DNA of 64,000 nt from Cloacibacillus sp. (lineage in GTDB: Bacteria > Synergistota > Synergistia > Synergistales > Synergistaceae), in the NCBI RefSeq assembly GCF_020860125.1, contig NZ_JAJBUX010000040.1, forward strand, positions 1 to 64,000. The letters are read 5' to 3'. The notes under the pieces were generated by a model. That model was not told the DNA's origin, searched no databases, and was given only the letters and a program-made list of their open reading frames with translations. The number at the start of each line of letters is the position of its first letter. Positions within the stretch are counted from its first letter, which is position 1. Both the position numbers and the translations under genes were made by a program. Below, piece by piece: positions 1 through 9,361 of this stretch.

Positions 1-8
1 CCCAGCAT
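1..8 (-). CDS. Start of the next gene of the helicase operon, cut by the left edge
   Basis: Only the first codons are inside the window. On the minus strand an ATG lies at 8-6, five bases after an AGGTGA-like ribosome binding site that overlaps the stop of the helicase gene. Spacing and overlap suggest translational coupling, so the operon continues to the left. Nothing can be said about the product. Confidence 0.4.
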
Positions 9-18
9 CACAATCACC

Positions 19-3000
19 TCACTTTATGGCTATAAAACAAACCAGTTCAAAGTCATCCAGCCCCTCAATCGTGTTCGCGGCAAGGGATATCTGCTTGCCG
101 GAAATGAAGCTATCGATGGCGTCGCCCTCGTTCAGGTCTACAATCGATTCCACCGCAAAGCACAAAAGGTCGGAGTACCGGCGCATATTCCTGCCGTCCT
201 TGGTTTCGGCGTTAAACGCGCGGCAGAGTTCGTCTTCTGGCTTGTCCTTTCCCTTGCAAATCTGGCGGAGCGAGTCGAGCAGCTTTTTGGGGCGCAGGTG
301 GTCGATGAACACAACAGGTTCGCCGTTGTCGTCCGCCTCGTCGCTCATATAGACCATATAAAACGGGTGTAGTTGGTTCTGGTTGTGAACATCTATGTTC
401 GCGTTGCGGTTTTTCAGGATGAAAATCGTGCCTTTGGGCGCGTCAGCGTTTCCGCGCACCACGGCGTGGAGCCCAAAGGGAGTGCCGTCCAGTTCGCCGT
501 GCCGCTCGACATATTCAAGAAGGTCGAGCCGGAACTCATTCAGCCCCAAGTCCATAATGGACACGCCGGACTGCATTTCCTCTATATCGACGACCTCGTT
601 TTGCAGCTTTTCAAGCTGCGCCTTGCGGTATTCGAGGTCGCCTTGCTCTTCGGGGTCTATCGGGTTGTCGTCGCCCGTGGCGGTCATGACGGAAACCTTT
701 ATGCGGGTCTCGACGCGGCCTTTGAGTTCAAGGTACTTGTCGAGGTCGATGTTCGGCCAGAAATTCACAAGCTGAATCCGGGCGTTTTGGCTGCCGATAC
801 GGTCAATGCGCCCGAAGCGTTGGATAATACGGACCGGGTTCCAATGGATGTCGTAGTTGACGCAGTAGTCGCAGTCCTGCAGGTTCTGCCCCTCTGAGAT
901 GCAGTCCGTAGCAATCAGAATGTCTATCTCTGCGTCGGCGTCCGGCATAAGCAGTTCTTTGTCCTTAGAATGCGGGGAGAACAGCGTCAGTATGGTGTTC
1001 ATATCCGTGCGCTTTAGTTTGACGGTCGTCCTGCCGTCCGTCGTGCCGGTTATCATTGCCGTGTCCAGTCCAAACCGCTCTTTGACGAATGGCGCGACCT
1101 CTCTGTATAGGTAGTCGACCGTGTCTGAGAACGCGGAAAAGAGCAACACCTTTTTGTTGCCCGGATTGAACGTGTGTTGAATCTTATCGGCGATGAGCCC
1201 AAGCAGCGTTTGCAGTTTGGTGTCGTGTTCGGGCGTAACGTCCTCTATCAGCATGGAGAGAAGCTGGAGGATTTCGGCATCGTCGGCAAGGTTCTCCCGC
1301 CAAGATATGTAGTCCATATCGGCGAGTTCAATGTCAAGTTTCTTTCTCTCCGTATCAAAGAAATCCGTATTCACGTCGTCGCCGTCAAACTCGGATTCGG
1401 AGATTTCATGCGTGTTGATGATTCGCTGCGTTCCGCTGACATAAGCGTCGATATCGGCAATTGTGCCGTCAATCAAAGCCCGCACACGGTCTAAGGTGAT
1501 GCGGAACGAGTAAACGGAACTCTCCAGCCGCTTCAAGAGATTGATGCACATCAGGCGGCGGATGCCGCTTTCACGCCCGGCGCGGTCAATATTCTTGCTT
1601 GGGTCTACATATTTCGCCCTGCGGCTCTCAAGCAGGAAGTCGGTCGGAGTGTAGATGGTGAGGTTCAGCTTCATCAACTGCTCGTAAATATCGTCGTAGT
1701 CAATCGCAGACTCAAGGTCGGTCATCCTCGGACGGAGTGTTATGGGCTTCATCCGTTCGGGAAACTTCCCGATTGCGGTGGTATCGTAGTATTTTTCAAT
1801 ATGCTTGCGGGAGCGGGCAATCGTCACGCTGTCAAGCATCGTAAAGAAGTCAAAGTCAAGAGAGCGCAGCAGGTTTTCGGTTGTGCGCTCTTCGGGTTCG
1901 AGTTTGCTCCACCGATTGAAAGCAGTCTGGGCATTGCGGAAGATAACGTCAATCGGCTTCGTGGTATCGAGTTTGTCGTTTATCAGCGTCGGGTTGCCCT
2001 CGTAGGCGAGTTCAAGCTGATGGCGGAGGTCGGAAAAACCGTTGTTTACGGGCGTCGCCGAAAGCATCAGGACTTTTGTCTTCACGCCTTTGCGGATGAC
2101 CCGATTCAGCAATTGCAGATAGCGGTTCTCACGCTTGTCGTCCCCGCGCCCGGAATAATCGCCGCCGTTGCGGAAATTATGGCTCTCGTCGATAACCACA
2201 AGGTCGTAGTTGCCCCAGTTCAGCTTGGCGAGGTCGATGCTTCCCGACAAGCCGTGTTCTCTCGAAAGGTCAGTGTGGTAAAGAACGTCATAGCGCAAAC
2301 GGTCTGCCGCAATGGGGTTGTTCAGATAGTTCTCTTTGAATGTGTGCCAGTTGTCGCCCAGTTTCTTCGGGCAAAGCACCAGCACCATGCGGTTGCGGAG
2401 TTCGTAATACTTTATCACCGACAATGCCGTGAACGTTTTTCCAAGCCCCACGCTGTCGGCGAGGATGCAGCCGTTGTATTTTTCGAGTTTGTTGATGATG
2501 GCAAGGGTGGCGTCCCTTTGGAAGTCATACAGCTTGTTCCAAATCTTTGATTCTTTGAATCCTGTTGCTTCATTCGGAAGCACGTCTTCGGAGATGTCCT
2601 CCAGAAACTCATTGAAAATATTGTAGAGCGCGACGAAGTAAATAAACTCCGGCGAGTTCTCATTGTAGGCGGCGGTGATGCTGTCAATGACTTGGTCGGT
2701 CACGTCTTGCAGCAGTTTTTTGTCGTTCCACACCTGCTCGAACAAAGCGACATACTGCTCTGCCGTAGGCGAGAAAGTCTTCATGACGGGGTTCAGGATA
2801 TTGTTGCCACGCTGAACGCCAAGGTCGGAGGTGGTGAAATTGTTCAGCGGAGCGTAGGTGACCGCCTCGCCTGCGGCTTGTACGCACATAAAGTTTGCAA
2901 TACCGCCGCCTGTCAGGTTCGAGCGGAACTGCACACGTTTGCGAATCCATTTGGCGCATTCGCGGGCGATGGCTTTCTGCGTCAGTTCATTGCGAAGTTT

Positions 3001-3276
3001 GACCTCAAACTCCGTGCCGTAAAGGGAGCGCTCTCGGTCGAGGCGGGGAATATAAAATTCGCGCTTTGCTTTCGGCGCTTTCTCTTGAAGGAAGGTCGGT
3101 GAAGTAAATATAAAGCTCAACTCGGCGATGCCGTCAAGCTGCTTCTTGAGGGCTTGGTATGCGTATATGGAGAAACACGCCGCCGCCACTGACAGCTTGT
3201 CGCCCTTCTTTATTGTGACCGTCAAATCGTCTTTGACGGTTTTGCTCACGTTATCGAGCATCTCCGGCATCTGCAT
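19..3276 (-). CDS. SNF2/HepA-like superfamily 2 helicase with PLD-like N-terminus
   Basis: A 1085-residue protein with a complete SF2 helicase core of the SNF2/RapA type. Visible motifs in order are: Walker A (ADSVGLGKTFTA, about 273-285), motif II DESH (VVIDESHNFRN, about 365), motif III (LMLSATPVNN, about 405), and motifs V/VI in the second RecA lobe (ATDCISEGQNLQ and QRFGRIDRIGS, about 800-845). The first 140 residues resemble the lead-in domain of phospholipase-D-like helicases (AAACFSIYAYQALKKQL), but I see no HxK nuclease signature. The role is probably ATP-driven DNA translocation or remodelling. Helicases of this build sit in restriction and defence operons on mobile elements; that function is inferred from context. 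It lies 28 bp after the HTH gene, and another gene seems to start directly after it. Confidence 0.85.
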   Translation of the reverse strand: MQMPEMLDNVSKTVKDDLTVTIKKGDKLSVAAACFSIYAYQALKKQLDGIAELSFIFTSPTFLQEKAPKAKREFYIPRLDRERSLYGTEFEVKLRNELTQKAIARECAKWIRKRVQFRSNLTGGGIANFMCVQAAGEAVTYAPLNNFTTSDLGVQRGNNILNPVMKTFSPTAEQYVALFEQVWNDKKLLQDVTDQVIDSITAAYNENSPEFIYFVALYNIFNEFLEDISEDVLPNEATGFKESKIWNKLYDFQRDATLAIINKLEKYNGCILADSVGLGKTFTALSVIKYYELRNRMVLVLCPKKLGDNWHTFKENYLNNPIAADRLRYDVLYHTDLSREHGLSGSIDLAKLNWGNYDLVVIDESHNFRNGGDYSGRGDDKRENRYLQLLNRVIRKGVKTKVLMLSATPVNNGFSDLRHQLELAYEGNPTLINDKLDTTKPIDVIFRNAQTAFNRWSKLEPEERTTENLLRSLDFDFFTMLDSVTIARSRKHIEKYYDTTAIGKFPERMKPITLRPRMTDLESAIDYDDIYEQLMKLNLTIYTPTDFLLESRRAKYVDPSKNIDRAGRESGIRRLMCINLLKRLESSVYSFRITLDRVRALIDGTIADIDAYVSGTQRIINTHEISESEFDGDDVNTDFFDTERKKLDIELADMDYISWRENLADDAEILQLLSMLIEDVTPEHDTKLQTLLGLIADKIQHTFNPGNKKVLLFSAFSDTVDYLYREVAPFVKERFGLDTAMITGTTDGRTTVKLKRTDMNTILTLFSPHSKDKELLMPDADAEIDILIATDCISEGQNLQDCDYCVNYDIHWNPVRIIQRFGRIDRIGSQNARIQLVNFWPNIDLDKYLELKGRVETRIKVSVMTATGDDNPIDPEEQGDLEYRKAQLEKLQNEVVDIEEMQSGVSIMDLGLNEFRLDLLEYVERHGELDGTPFGLHAVVRGNADAPKGTIFILKNRNANIDVHNQNQLHPFYMVYMSDEADDNGEPVVFIDHLRPKKLLDSLRQICKGKDKPEDELCRAFNAETKDGRNMRRYSDLLCFAVESIVDLNEGDAIDSFISGKQISLAANTIEGLDDFELVCFIAIK

Positions 3277-3304
3277 AATAGTTGGCTCCTTAGGTTTTCA
3301 ATAA

Positions 3305-3508
3305 TTAAGACTCCTTAATCTTGCCTGTGCGTATCCAGTCATCCACTTCGGAAATCTTGAACTTGTATCGTTTGCCTACACGATAGAACGGCAATTTGCC
3401 TTCCTTAACCCACGTTCGCACGGTGTCCTCGCTCATACTGAGGTGTATGGCGATATCTTCAAGGTTGACCCATTTCTCTGGCATGACGTTTTCCGGCTCG
3501 TTACTCAT
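3305..3508 (-). CDS. Excisionase/MerR-type helix-turn-helix protein
   Basis: A 67-residue protein, almost entirely one winged HTH of the excisionase (HTH_17) family. Residues about 12-62 hold the typical pattern 'NLEDIAIHLSMSEDTVRTWVKEGKLPFYRVGKRYKFK', a recognition helix followed by a basic wing (given as family pattern). It is the usual size for stand-alone excisionase-like regulators. It lies between the 178-residue unknown gene and the helicase on the same strand, so it may regulate this operon or guide the helicase complex to DNA. It could instead be a directionality factor for the recombinase at 7642-9255, but its place inside the operon argues against that as its only role. Confidence 0.8.
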   Translation of the reverse strand: MSNEPENVMPEKWVNLEDIAIHLSMSEDTVRTWVKEGKLPFYRVGKRYKFKISEVDDWIRTGKIKES

Positions 3509-3594
3509 TTTGGAATCCTCCGTTTCAATTATACATCTACTATTTTAACACATTTTGCTCAGAAATACAAGAGTTAATTCTGGTTTGTTATGGA

Positions 3595-4131
3595 TTATGT
3601 TGGAGCGAGGACGCTGATACCCGCCGCCTTCAGTTCTTCAATTAGGTTAAGCCTTTTGATTGCCCAATGTGTGCGGTTCAGTTCGTTGAAAGAGGATGCG
3701 CCTTGGATTGCCAACTGACTGGCTATCTCGTTAATTCGCTGCTGGGGTATCGGCCATAGCGGTTGGAAATGTATCTTGATGCCATTGTCTTGAATCCTAA
3801 CCTCGGAAACAAGCCCTAAGATGGCGTTGTGGTCATCGTCGGTTTTTCCACAGTGGTGATTCTCGCTTGCAAACAGGGATGGGAATGTTTTTATTAGGCT
3901 AATTGCCTCATCGCTCAAAGCAGAGAACTGTTCTTTGTTTTCAGGGGTAATGCTTTCGGTTAACGCACGGTCTTTTGGGACAATGAAATGTCCGTCAGAA
4001 AAAGACTCGTCTCCAATCACAAAAAGATTGTAGTAATTGGTGTTCAAAGTAAAACTCGTTGCTACAACACCTCCCTTTATGGAAGCCTGTGAAGGCATAA
4101 CAAAATAAGGGCTGCCTATGTTGCCTGACAT
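3595..4131 (-). CDS. Uncharacterised protein, possible continuation of the upstream gene
   Basis: A 178-residue product from the first available ATG; no family recognised and no membrane segment. Its frame stays open for about 37 codons upstream of that ATG (back to about 4240, overlapping the end of the preceding gene) without any ATG, GTG or TTG. The upstream stretch reads like protein: IENHANVANQTIINIQ then SMSGNIG. It matches the last 23 residues of the preceding gene (NNYGTVQNQKFISIE then TMNGDINL) at about nine positions. There is no Shine-Dalgarno before the ATG at 4131. The real product may therefore start earlier, arise by a -1 frameshift at a GGGG run near 4213-4216, or be the broken second half of one longer gene. 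Confidence 0.55.
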   Translation of the reverse strand: MSGNIGSPYFVMPSQASIKGGVVATSFTLNTNYYNLFVIGDESFSDGHFIVPKDRALTESITPENKEQFSALSDEAISLIKTFPSLFASENHHCGKTDDDHNAILGLVSEVRIQDNGIKIHFQPLWPIPQQRINEIASQLAIQGASSFNELNRTHWAIKRLNLIEELKAAGISVLAPT

Positions 4132-4202
4132 ACTCTGGATGTTAATTATTGTTTGATTGGCAACGTTAGCGTGGTTCTCAATATTCCCTATAGTATTATC
4201 TC

Positions 4203-5084
4203 TTACAGATTGATATCCCCATTCATCGTTTCAATAGAGATGAATTTTTGATTTTGAACGGTGCCGTAATTGTTGACGGTTATTCGTTTCGGGTCGGCGT
4301 CAAATGGCGGAGTCGCTGTATTTTCCTTTAGCTGAGATTCAACTGTTGCTGCGGCTTCGTCATTCGCTGCCGCCTCACCGGTCGGAGTGGGCAGCACGTC
4401 AACCCTGATTTTCCGTTTAATCCCTTCTCCTATGTTGCCTTCATATTTTCGCTCCGCACGGTCTCTTGATGGACAACATGCATCAAATGTGTCTTTACCC
4501 GATTTGTTATCAGTCCGAGTAGTGATGACGAAGTGCCATAAACCTAAAAGCAGCGTCTGCAATGCGAATTCGCTCTCCTGTCGCATTGCGGATTTCGGTA
4601 TCGCTTGCCCGTCGCTACGAACAAAAAATAATTGGTCTTCAGGAATACTTGCATCGCCCTCAATCAGTTCTAACAGGGCTTTAACAAGCCATTCCTCTTT
4701 TTTTATGCTTATGCTGACTTCAAGGAACTGGTCTACGAATTCGCACATTGCCCGCAAAGCCTCTTGATAATCATTTTTCACTCGGTTGTCAAACGCGGAC
4801 TTTTTATCAGGAAATAGGAACGATAAGTTGCTCCCGTCATCAGCACAGGATTTATATGCATTTGCGTTAGTCCTGAAGGTTTGCTCGTTACGGGGTGGGT
4901 TGTACTCGGGATACACTACCTTCCCAAGCCCTTCAAGCGTCTTCGTTTGAGACAAACCATCCTTCTCGCCCTCATACCGGCTGCGTTGGCTCGTCCGCTG
5001 CTTCCTTGCTTCGAGAACCAGCGTGAAATATGTACCGCCACACAGGACGGGATAAGCGATATCTGCCACGTTTTTTGCCTCCAT
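4203..5084 (-). CDS. Uncharacterised protein, first gene of the helicase operon
   Basis: A 293-residue soluble protein with no recognised family. The central part (about 85-190) is helical and acidic. The tail from about 265 is Asn/Ile-rich (ITVNNYGTVQNQKFISI, then ETMNGDINL), the kind of short beta repeat often seen next to the ATPases and effectors of mobile-element defence genes. It heads the leftward operon, 71 bp before the ATG of the next gene. The start at 5084 has no strong ribosome binding site, so the true start is uncertain. The ending is in doubt too, because the next frame carries a copy of the same tail motif. Confidence 0.6.
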   Translation of the reverse strand: MEAKNVADIAYPVLCGGTYFTLVLEARKQRTSQRSRYEGEKDGLSQTKTLEGLGKVVYPEYNPPRNEQTFRTNANAYKSCADDGSNLSFLFPDKKSAFDNRVKNDYQEALRAMCEFVDQFLEVSISIKKEEWLVKALLELIEGDASIPEDQLFFVRSDGQAIPKSAMRQESEFALQTLLLGLWHFVITTRTDNKSGKDTFDACCPSRDRAERKYEGNIGEGIKRKIRVDVLPTPTGEAAANDEAAATVESQLKENTATPPFDADPKRITVNNYGTVQNQKFISIETMNGDINL

Positions 5085-5134
5085 TGAAACTCATTTACTC
5101 TATTGATCCTATTTACAATTGCTCCCGACCCAAT

Positions 5135-5178
5135 GGACTTCAAGTTAGTCCCTGTGAGAAATCGCAGGGGCTTTTTTT
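5135..5178 (+). terminator. Two overlapping hairpins plus U-tract: terminator, attenuator or small RNA 3' end
   Basis: Stem one is GGACT (5135-5139) with AGTCC (5147-5151). Stem two is CCCTG (5150-5154) with CAGGG (5165-5169), followed by seven T (5172-5178). The stems share two C residues, so they compete. No plus-strand gene precedes it: it lies in the gap between the leftward operon and the rightward genes. A weak -10-like TACAAT is at 5114-5119. It may end a roughly 50-nt RNA or attenuate the rightward genes. Confidence 0.5.
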
Positions 5179-5305
5179 ATTGCTCGGCGAGGGACAACCC
5201 GGTACTTGGTCGTCGCCACAATCCCAAATAAATCACATTAAAACATTATATACCCATTTATCCCCAAAGTTAAGTGCCTAACTGTAAATCAACGGAGGTA
5301 ACCAG

Positions 5306-5569
5306 ATGAAAAACGCGCAGCCGTGTGCCCGACCGCCGCCTGCGGCGGTGGTGACGCAGACAACTGAACCCGGCTCGGACAAGCCATCAATTTCAAATCA
5401 CAAGGAGGAAAATCCCCATGCGGAATTACCAGAAGCTGTTTTATCAGCACTATTACACAATGACTCCCGACGGAGTCGAGACCGAAACAACCCGGCGCGA
5501 GTGCTTCGCACCGCCGGAAGACCCGACGCCCGGCTGCCCATTCGTCCAGCGGTGGTGGTACGACGTTGA
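5306..5569 (+). CDS. Possible small ORF before the sigma-like gene
   Basis: The start is good: a GGAGGT site at 5295-5300 precedes the ATG at 5306. The first 35 residues are Ala/Pro/Thr-rich. The frame then runs 150 bp into the better-supported gene at 5418 in another frame and becomes an arginine-rich shadow. The likely reading is a short phage-type leader peptide whose original stop was lost, or a non-functional start. No function can be assigned. Confidence 0.25.
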   Translation: MKNAQPCARPPPAAVVTQTTEPGSDKPSISNHKEENPHAELPEAVLSALLHNDSRRSRDRNNPARVLRTAGRPDARLPIRPAVVVRR

Positions 5570-5996
5570 AGCCAACTATGCCGTCAGGCTGCCGCGCAGC
5601 CCTTTGGGCGAAACGCTCGGAAAGCGCAACGCCGCAGACCGCAAAAAGGCTGAGCGGACTGCCATAAGCGACGCGGAGCATACCGCCATTGAGTTGGACA
5701 AGCCCGTCGGCTACGGGGACGACGGCTCCGAGGTTTACACGGAATTAGCGGACGAAACCGCCAACATTTACGCCATCTACGAGGACAAGGCACAGCTTGA
5801 AGCCCTTATGGATGTACTGAACACGCTATCAGACGACGACCGCGAGTTGTGGGAACTGATGAAAGTCAAGGCGAAGAAACAGGACATCGCAGACCGCTTC
5901 CACATCACTCTTGACGGTGTGCGCTACAGAGAGAAACGGCTCAAAGGCATCATCGGCTCCGACCCCGTCCTGAAGAGCTTCTACACAAACAACTGA
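5418..5996 (+). CDS. Sigma-70 region 4-like phage/mobile-element protein
   Basis: A 192-residue protein with an AGGAGG-type site just before the ATG. The C-terminal 60 residues look like sigma region 4/HTH: LNTLSDDDRELWELM (about 133-147) then KKQDIADRFHITLDGVRYREK (split: KKQDIADRF, HITLDGVRYREK), a helix-turn-helix with a recognition helix around 160-175. The N-terminus (NYQKLFYQHYYTMTPDG) is not a sigma-2 domain, so this is not a full sigma factor. Such proteins are common in clostridial prophages and conjugative elements as late-gene regulators. It is followed by a run of small same-strand genes, consistent with a truncated prophage-like module. Confidence 0.65.
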   Translation: MRNYQKLFYQHYYTMTPDGVETETTRRECFAPPEDPTPGCPFVQRWWYDVEANYAVRLPRSPLGETLGKRNAADRKKAERTAISDAEHTAIELDKPVGYGDDGSEVYTELADETANIYAIYEDKAQLEALMDVLNTLSDDDRELWELMKVKAKKQDIADRFHITLDGVRYREKRLKGIIGSDPVLKSFYTNN

Positions 5997-6002
5997 TTTT
6001 CA

Positions 6003-6042
6003 ACTACGGATTTTCGCCCCTCGCTGTCCAGTAGGAAGTGAG
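6003..6042 (+). repeat. 40-bp direct repeat, copy 1
   Basis: It matches 7337-7376 at 35 of 40 positions by eye; the last 20 bases (GCTGTCCAGTAGGAAGTGAG) are identical. Each copy sits 30-45 bp before the start of a small gene (6084 and 7414), so the two copies bracket the decayed DUF2800/endolysin segment. Confidence 0.75.
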
Positions 6043-6083
6043 TGGCGATTTGCTCCCACATCACAGAAACGGAGGTAAAGCAG

Positions 6084-6284
6084 ATGAAAACAAGAGAATG
6101 CATCCGGTTCGTGGATTACCGCGACCGCGAACGGAGCGAAGAACTTGTCGGTGTCCTGACGGCCATCAGCGTAGTGAGCAAAAGGCTCGCGGGCAGGATA
6201 GCCGCTCTGGAGCAGCGACGCGCGGAAAAATCGAGAGGAGGAAAAGTCAATGACGCCAGACAGAACTATTTCGCTCGCCAATGA
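6084..6284 (+). CDS. Small mobile-element protein, unknown function
   Basis: A 66-residue charged protein. The ATG at 6084 was chosen because GGAGGT lies seven bases upstream at 6071-6076; a longer upstream reading has no such site. The middle is a probable helix (VLTAISVVSKRLAGRIAALE), rich in Arg and Ala. No family recognised. Its end overlaps the next gene by 35 bp, typical of tightly packed phage genes. Confidence 0.5.
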   Translation: MKTRECIRFVDYRDRERSEELVGVLTAISVVSKRLAGRIAALEQRRAEKSRGGKVNDARQNYFARQ

Positions 6285-6585
6285 CATCGCTTGCGCGATT
6301 GCGACGCTGCAAGCCGTAGCGGATGAACTGTTGACGGCGTATCCCGACAGCGATTACGACCGTGAAGACGATGCGGCAATCGTTGGCCAAATAAGTCAAC
6401 AGCCGATGCCAAGCAAGAAGGCGACTACGCTGGAAGAGGTGCGCGGCATCTTGGCTGACAAGGCTTCAAGCGGCCACAGGGAATCCGTGCAAGCGTTGAT
6501 TCAAAAGCACGGCGCGAAACGCCTGTCCGAAGTCGACCCGTCGGAGTTTGACGCCCTCATTGAGGAAGCGAGGGCAATCAAATGA
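6250..6585 (+). CDS. Small phage-type protein, DNA-recombination gene neighbour
   Basis: A 111-residue acidic protein preceded by GAGGAGG (about 6235-6241). The second half (TTLEEVRGILADKASSGHRE, then VQALIQKHGAKRLSEVDPSEF) resembles proteins found beside DUF2800 genes in clostridial phages, where they are often mislabelled 'rRNA biogenesis protein rrp5'; the true role is not known. Its stop overlaps the start of the DUF2800 remnant (ATGA), so the two were translationally coupled before that gene decayed. Confidence 0.6.
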   Translation: MTPDRTISLANDIACAIATLQAVADELLTAYPDSDYDREDDAAIVGQISQQPMPSKKATTLEEVRGILADKASSGHRESVQALIQKHGAKRLSEVDPSEFDALIEEARAIK

Positions 6586-7130
6586 GCGACGATGCAAAGC
6601 ACTCCCTTCTGTCGCCCTCTTCAAGCCACCGCTGGATTGAGTGCCCTCCAAGCGCCCGCCTGACAGAGAATTATCAGGACACGAGTTCGGGCTATGCGCA
6701 GGAGGGAACGCTTGCCACCAGACGGCGGAGAAAAAACTTCTTCACAGGCTTGGGAGAATAAAAGCCCCAAAAAAGTGCGGCGACATCGAGATGGATGAAC
6801 ACACTGATGATTATATCTCATTCGTGGGCGAGCAGCTTGCGCGTCTGACCGACCCCAAGGTCTATGTGGAACAGAAAGTGGACTGCTCCAAGTGGGTACC
6901 CGAATGCTCCGGCACCTGCGACGCGCTCATCATCTCTGATGGTGTGCTTCATATAGTTGACCTGAAGTACGGCAGGGGCGTGAAGGTCGGTGCGGAGGGC
7001 AACGACCAACTTCGGTTGTACGCGCTCGGCGCATTGGAGATGTTCGGAAGCTTGTATGACATCAGCACCGTGCGGATGAGCGTTTTCCAACCGAGGCTTT
7101 CAAACTGCTCCACTTGGGAGGTGTCCCGGG
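6582..7130 (+). pseudogene. DUF2800 (RecB/Cas4-like nuclease fold), frameshifted and truncated
   Basis: Starts at ATG 6582 with the family opening (SPSSSHRWIECPPSARL, then YAQEGTLA). At about 6715 one C is missing: the frame moves from Ala-Thr-Arg to the expected His-Gln-Thr-Ala-Glu-Lys-Lys, and the original frame stops at about 6761. The shifted frame continues the family sequence with the nuclease-like core GTCDALIISDGVLHIVDLKY and NDQLRLYALGAL, then ends abruptly after FQPRLSNCSTWEV near 7120. Intact DUF2800 proteins are roughly 370-400 residues, so about half is lost. It is followed without a gap by the tail of an unrelated phage gene, indicating an internal deletion. Confidence 0.75.
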
Positions 7131-7274
7131 ACGGACACCGCCGTAGTAGGCGCAATCAAGGATAAAGGCACATATACCATCGTCGGCGAGTCGCCCGGCA
7201 AAGGCGCGACGCTCTGGGGCAAGCTGAAATCCGGCGCGGGCTGGATTAGCCTCGACTATGTGAAGAAGGTATAG
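7131..7274 (+). pseudogene. C-terminal SH3-like tail of a phage endolysin (amidase remnant)
   Basis: From 7131 a frame encodes DTAVVGAIKDKGTYTIVGES, then PGKGATLWGKLKSGAGWI and SLDYVKKV before TAG at 7272-7274. This is the bacterial SH3 cell-wall-binding end typical of clostridial prophage N-acetylmuramoyl-L-alanine amidases. There is no start and no catalytic domain. It abuts the broken DUF2800 gene at an inverted repeat (GGTGTCC 7120-7126 / GGACACC 7133-7139) that may have mediated the deletion. A strong terminator follows, as expected at the end of a lysis gene. Confidence 0.7.
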
Positions 7275-7290
7275 GGCAACACACACTTAA

Positions 7291-7328
7291 CCCCGCAGGG
7301 CGGCTTCGGCTGTTCTGCGGGGCTTTTT
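7291..7328 (+). terminator. Rho-independent terminator after the endolysin remnant
   Basis: Stem CCCCGCAG (7291-7298) with CTGCGGGG (7315-7322), then C and a run of T. It probably ended the lost lysis gene. Confidence 0.85.
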
Positions 7329-7336
7329 TCATTTTT

Positions 7337-7376
7337 ACTACGGATTTCCATCGCTTGCTGTCCAGTAGGAAGTGAG
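7337..7376 (+). repeat. 40-bp direct repeat, copy 2
   Basis: Second copy of the sequence at 6003-6042 (35 of 40 identical by eye). It lies directly after the terminator and 37 bp before the TnpW-like gene. Confidence 0.75.
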
Positions 7377-7413
7377 GGGTTTTCTATGCCGCTCGGACTG
7401 GAGGACTTGTTGT

Positions 7414-7623
7414 ATGGAAAAGAAAACTGTCACGGAAATTCAAATCGATGACACCCTGTATGTCGTAACCTCGGCGTGTTCCGAAACAGCTACAGAGCCG
7501 ATTAAGAAAAAGTTGGAGCGCCTGATTTTACAACACGTTTCAGACACACAAAGTTACCAGAATAGCAGCGATAATAGACTTGCTATGTGCTTAAAACAGA
7601 GCGAATATAGTACGTACCAATAA
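7414..7623 (+). CDS. TnpW-like transposon-encoded small protein
   Basis: A 69-residue protein. The ATG at 7414 was chosen because GGAGGA lies at 7400-7405. The N-terminal half (MEKKTVTEIQIDDTLYVVTS, then ETATEPIKKKLERLIL) matches the TnpW family encoded directly upstream of TnpX-type large serine recombinases in Tn4451-like mobilisable elements. The C-terminal 25 residues are not typical and may be altered. The recombinase starts 18 bp after its stop, so the pair is an operon. TnpW is not known to be essential for transposition; its role is unclear. Confidence 0.7.
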   Translation: MEKKTVTEIQIDDTLYVVTSACSETATEPIKKKLERLILQHVSDTQSYQNSSDNRLAMCLKQSEYSTYQ

Positions 7624-9253
<1,630 letters not shown>

Positions 9254-9255
<2 letters not shown>

Positions 9256-9294
9256 TCGGCACAGTTCAGAGCGAACCGTGCCGATTATTTTTTC
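9254..9294 (+). terminator. Rho-independent terminator after tnpX
   Basis: Stem AATCGGCAC (9254-9262) with GTGCCGATT (9279-9287), followed by ATTTTTTC. It overlaps the recombinase stop region. The right end of the mobile element probably lies between here and 9361. Confidence 0.85.
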
Positions 9295-9361
9295 GGGATT
9301 AAAAATCCCTATCGCACCCCGCCGAAGAGCGGAGGTGTTTGCTGTTTGAAAATGTGGTCGC

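Noticed and set aside
5289..5681. A minus-strand ORF of 130 codons over the sigma-like gene
   Set aside because: Shadow of the better-supported plus-strand gene at 5418; no ribosome binding site or family.
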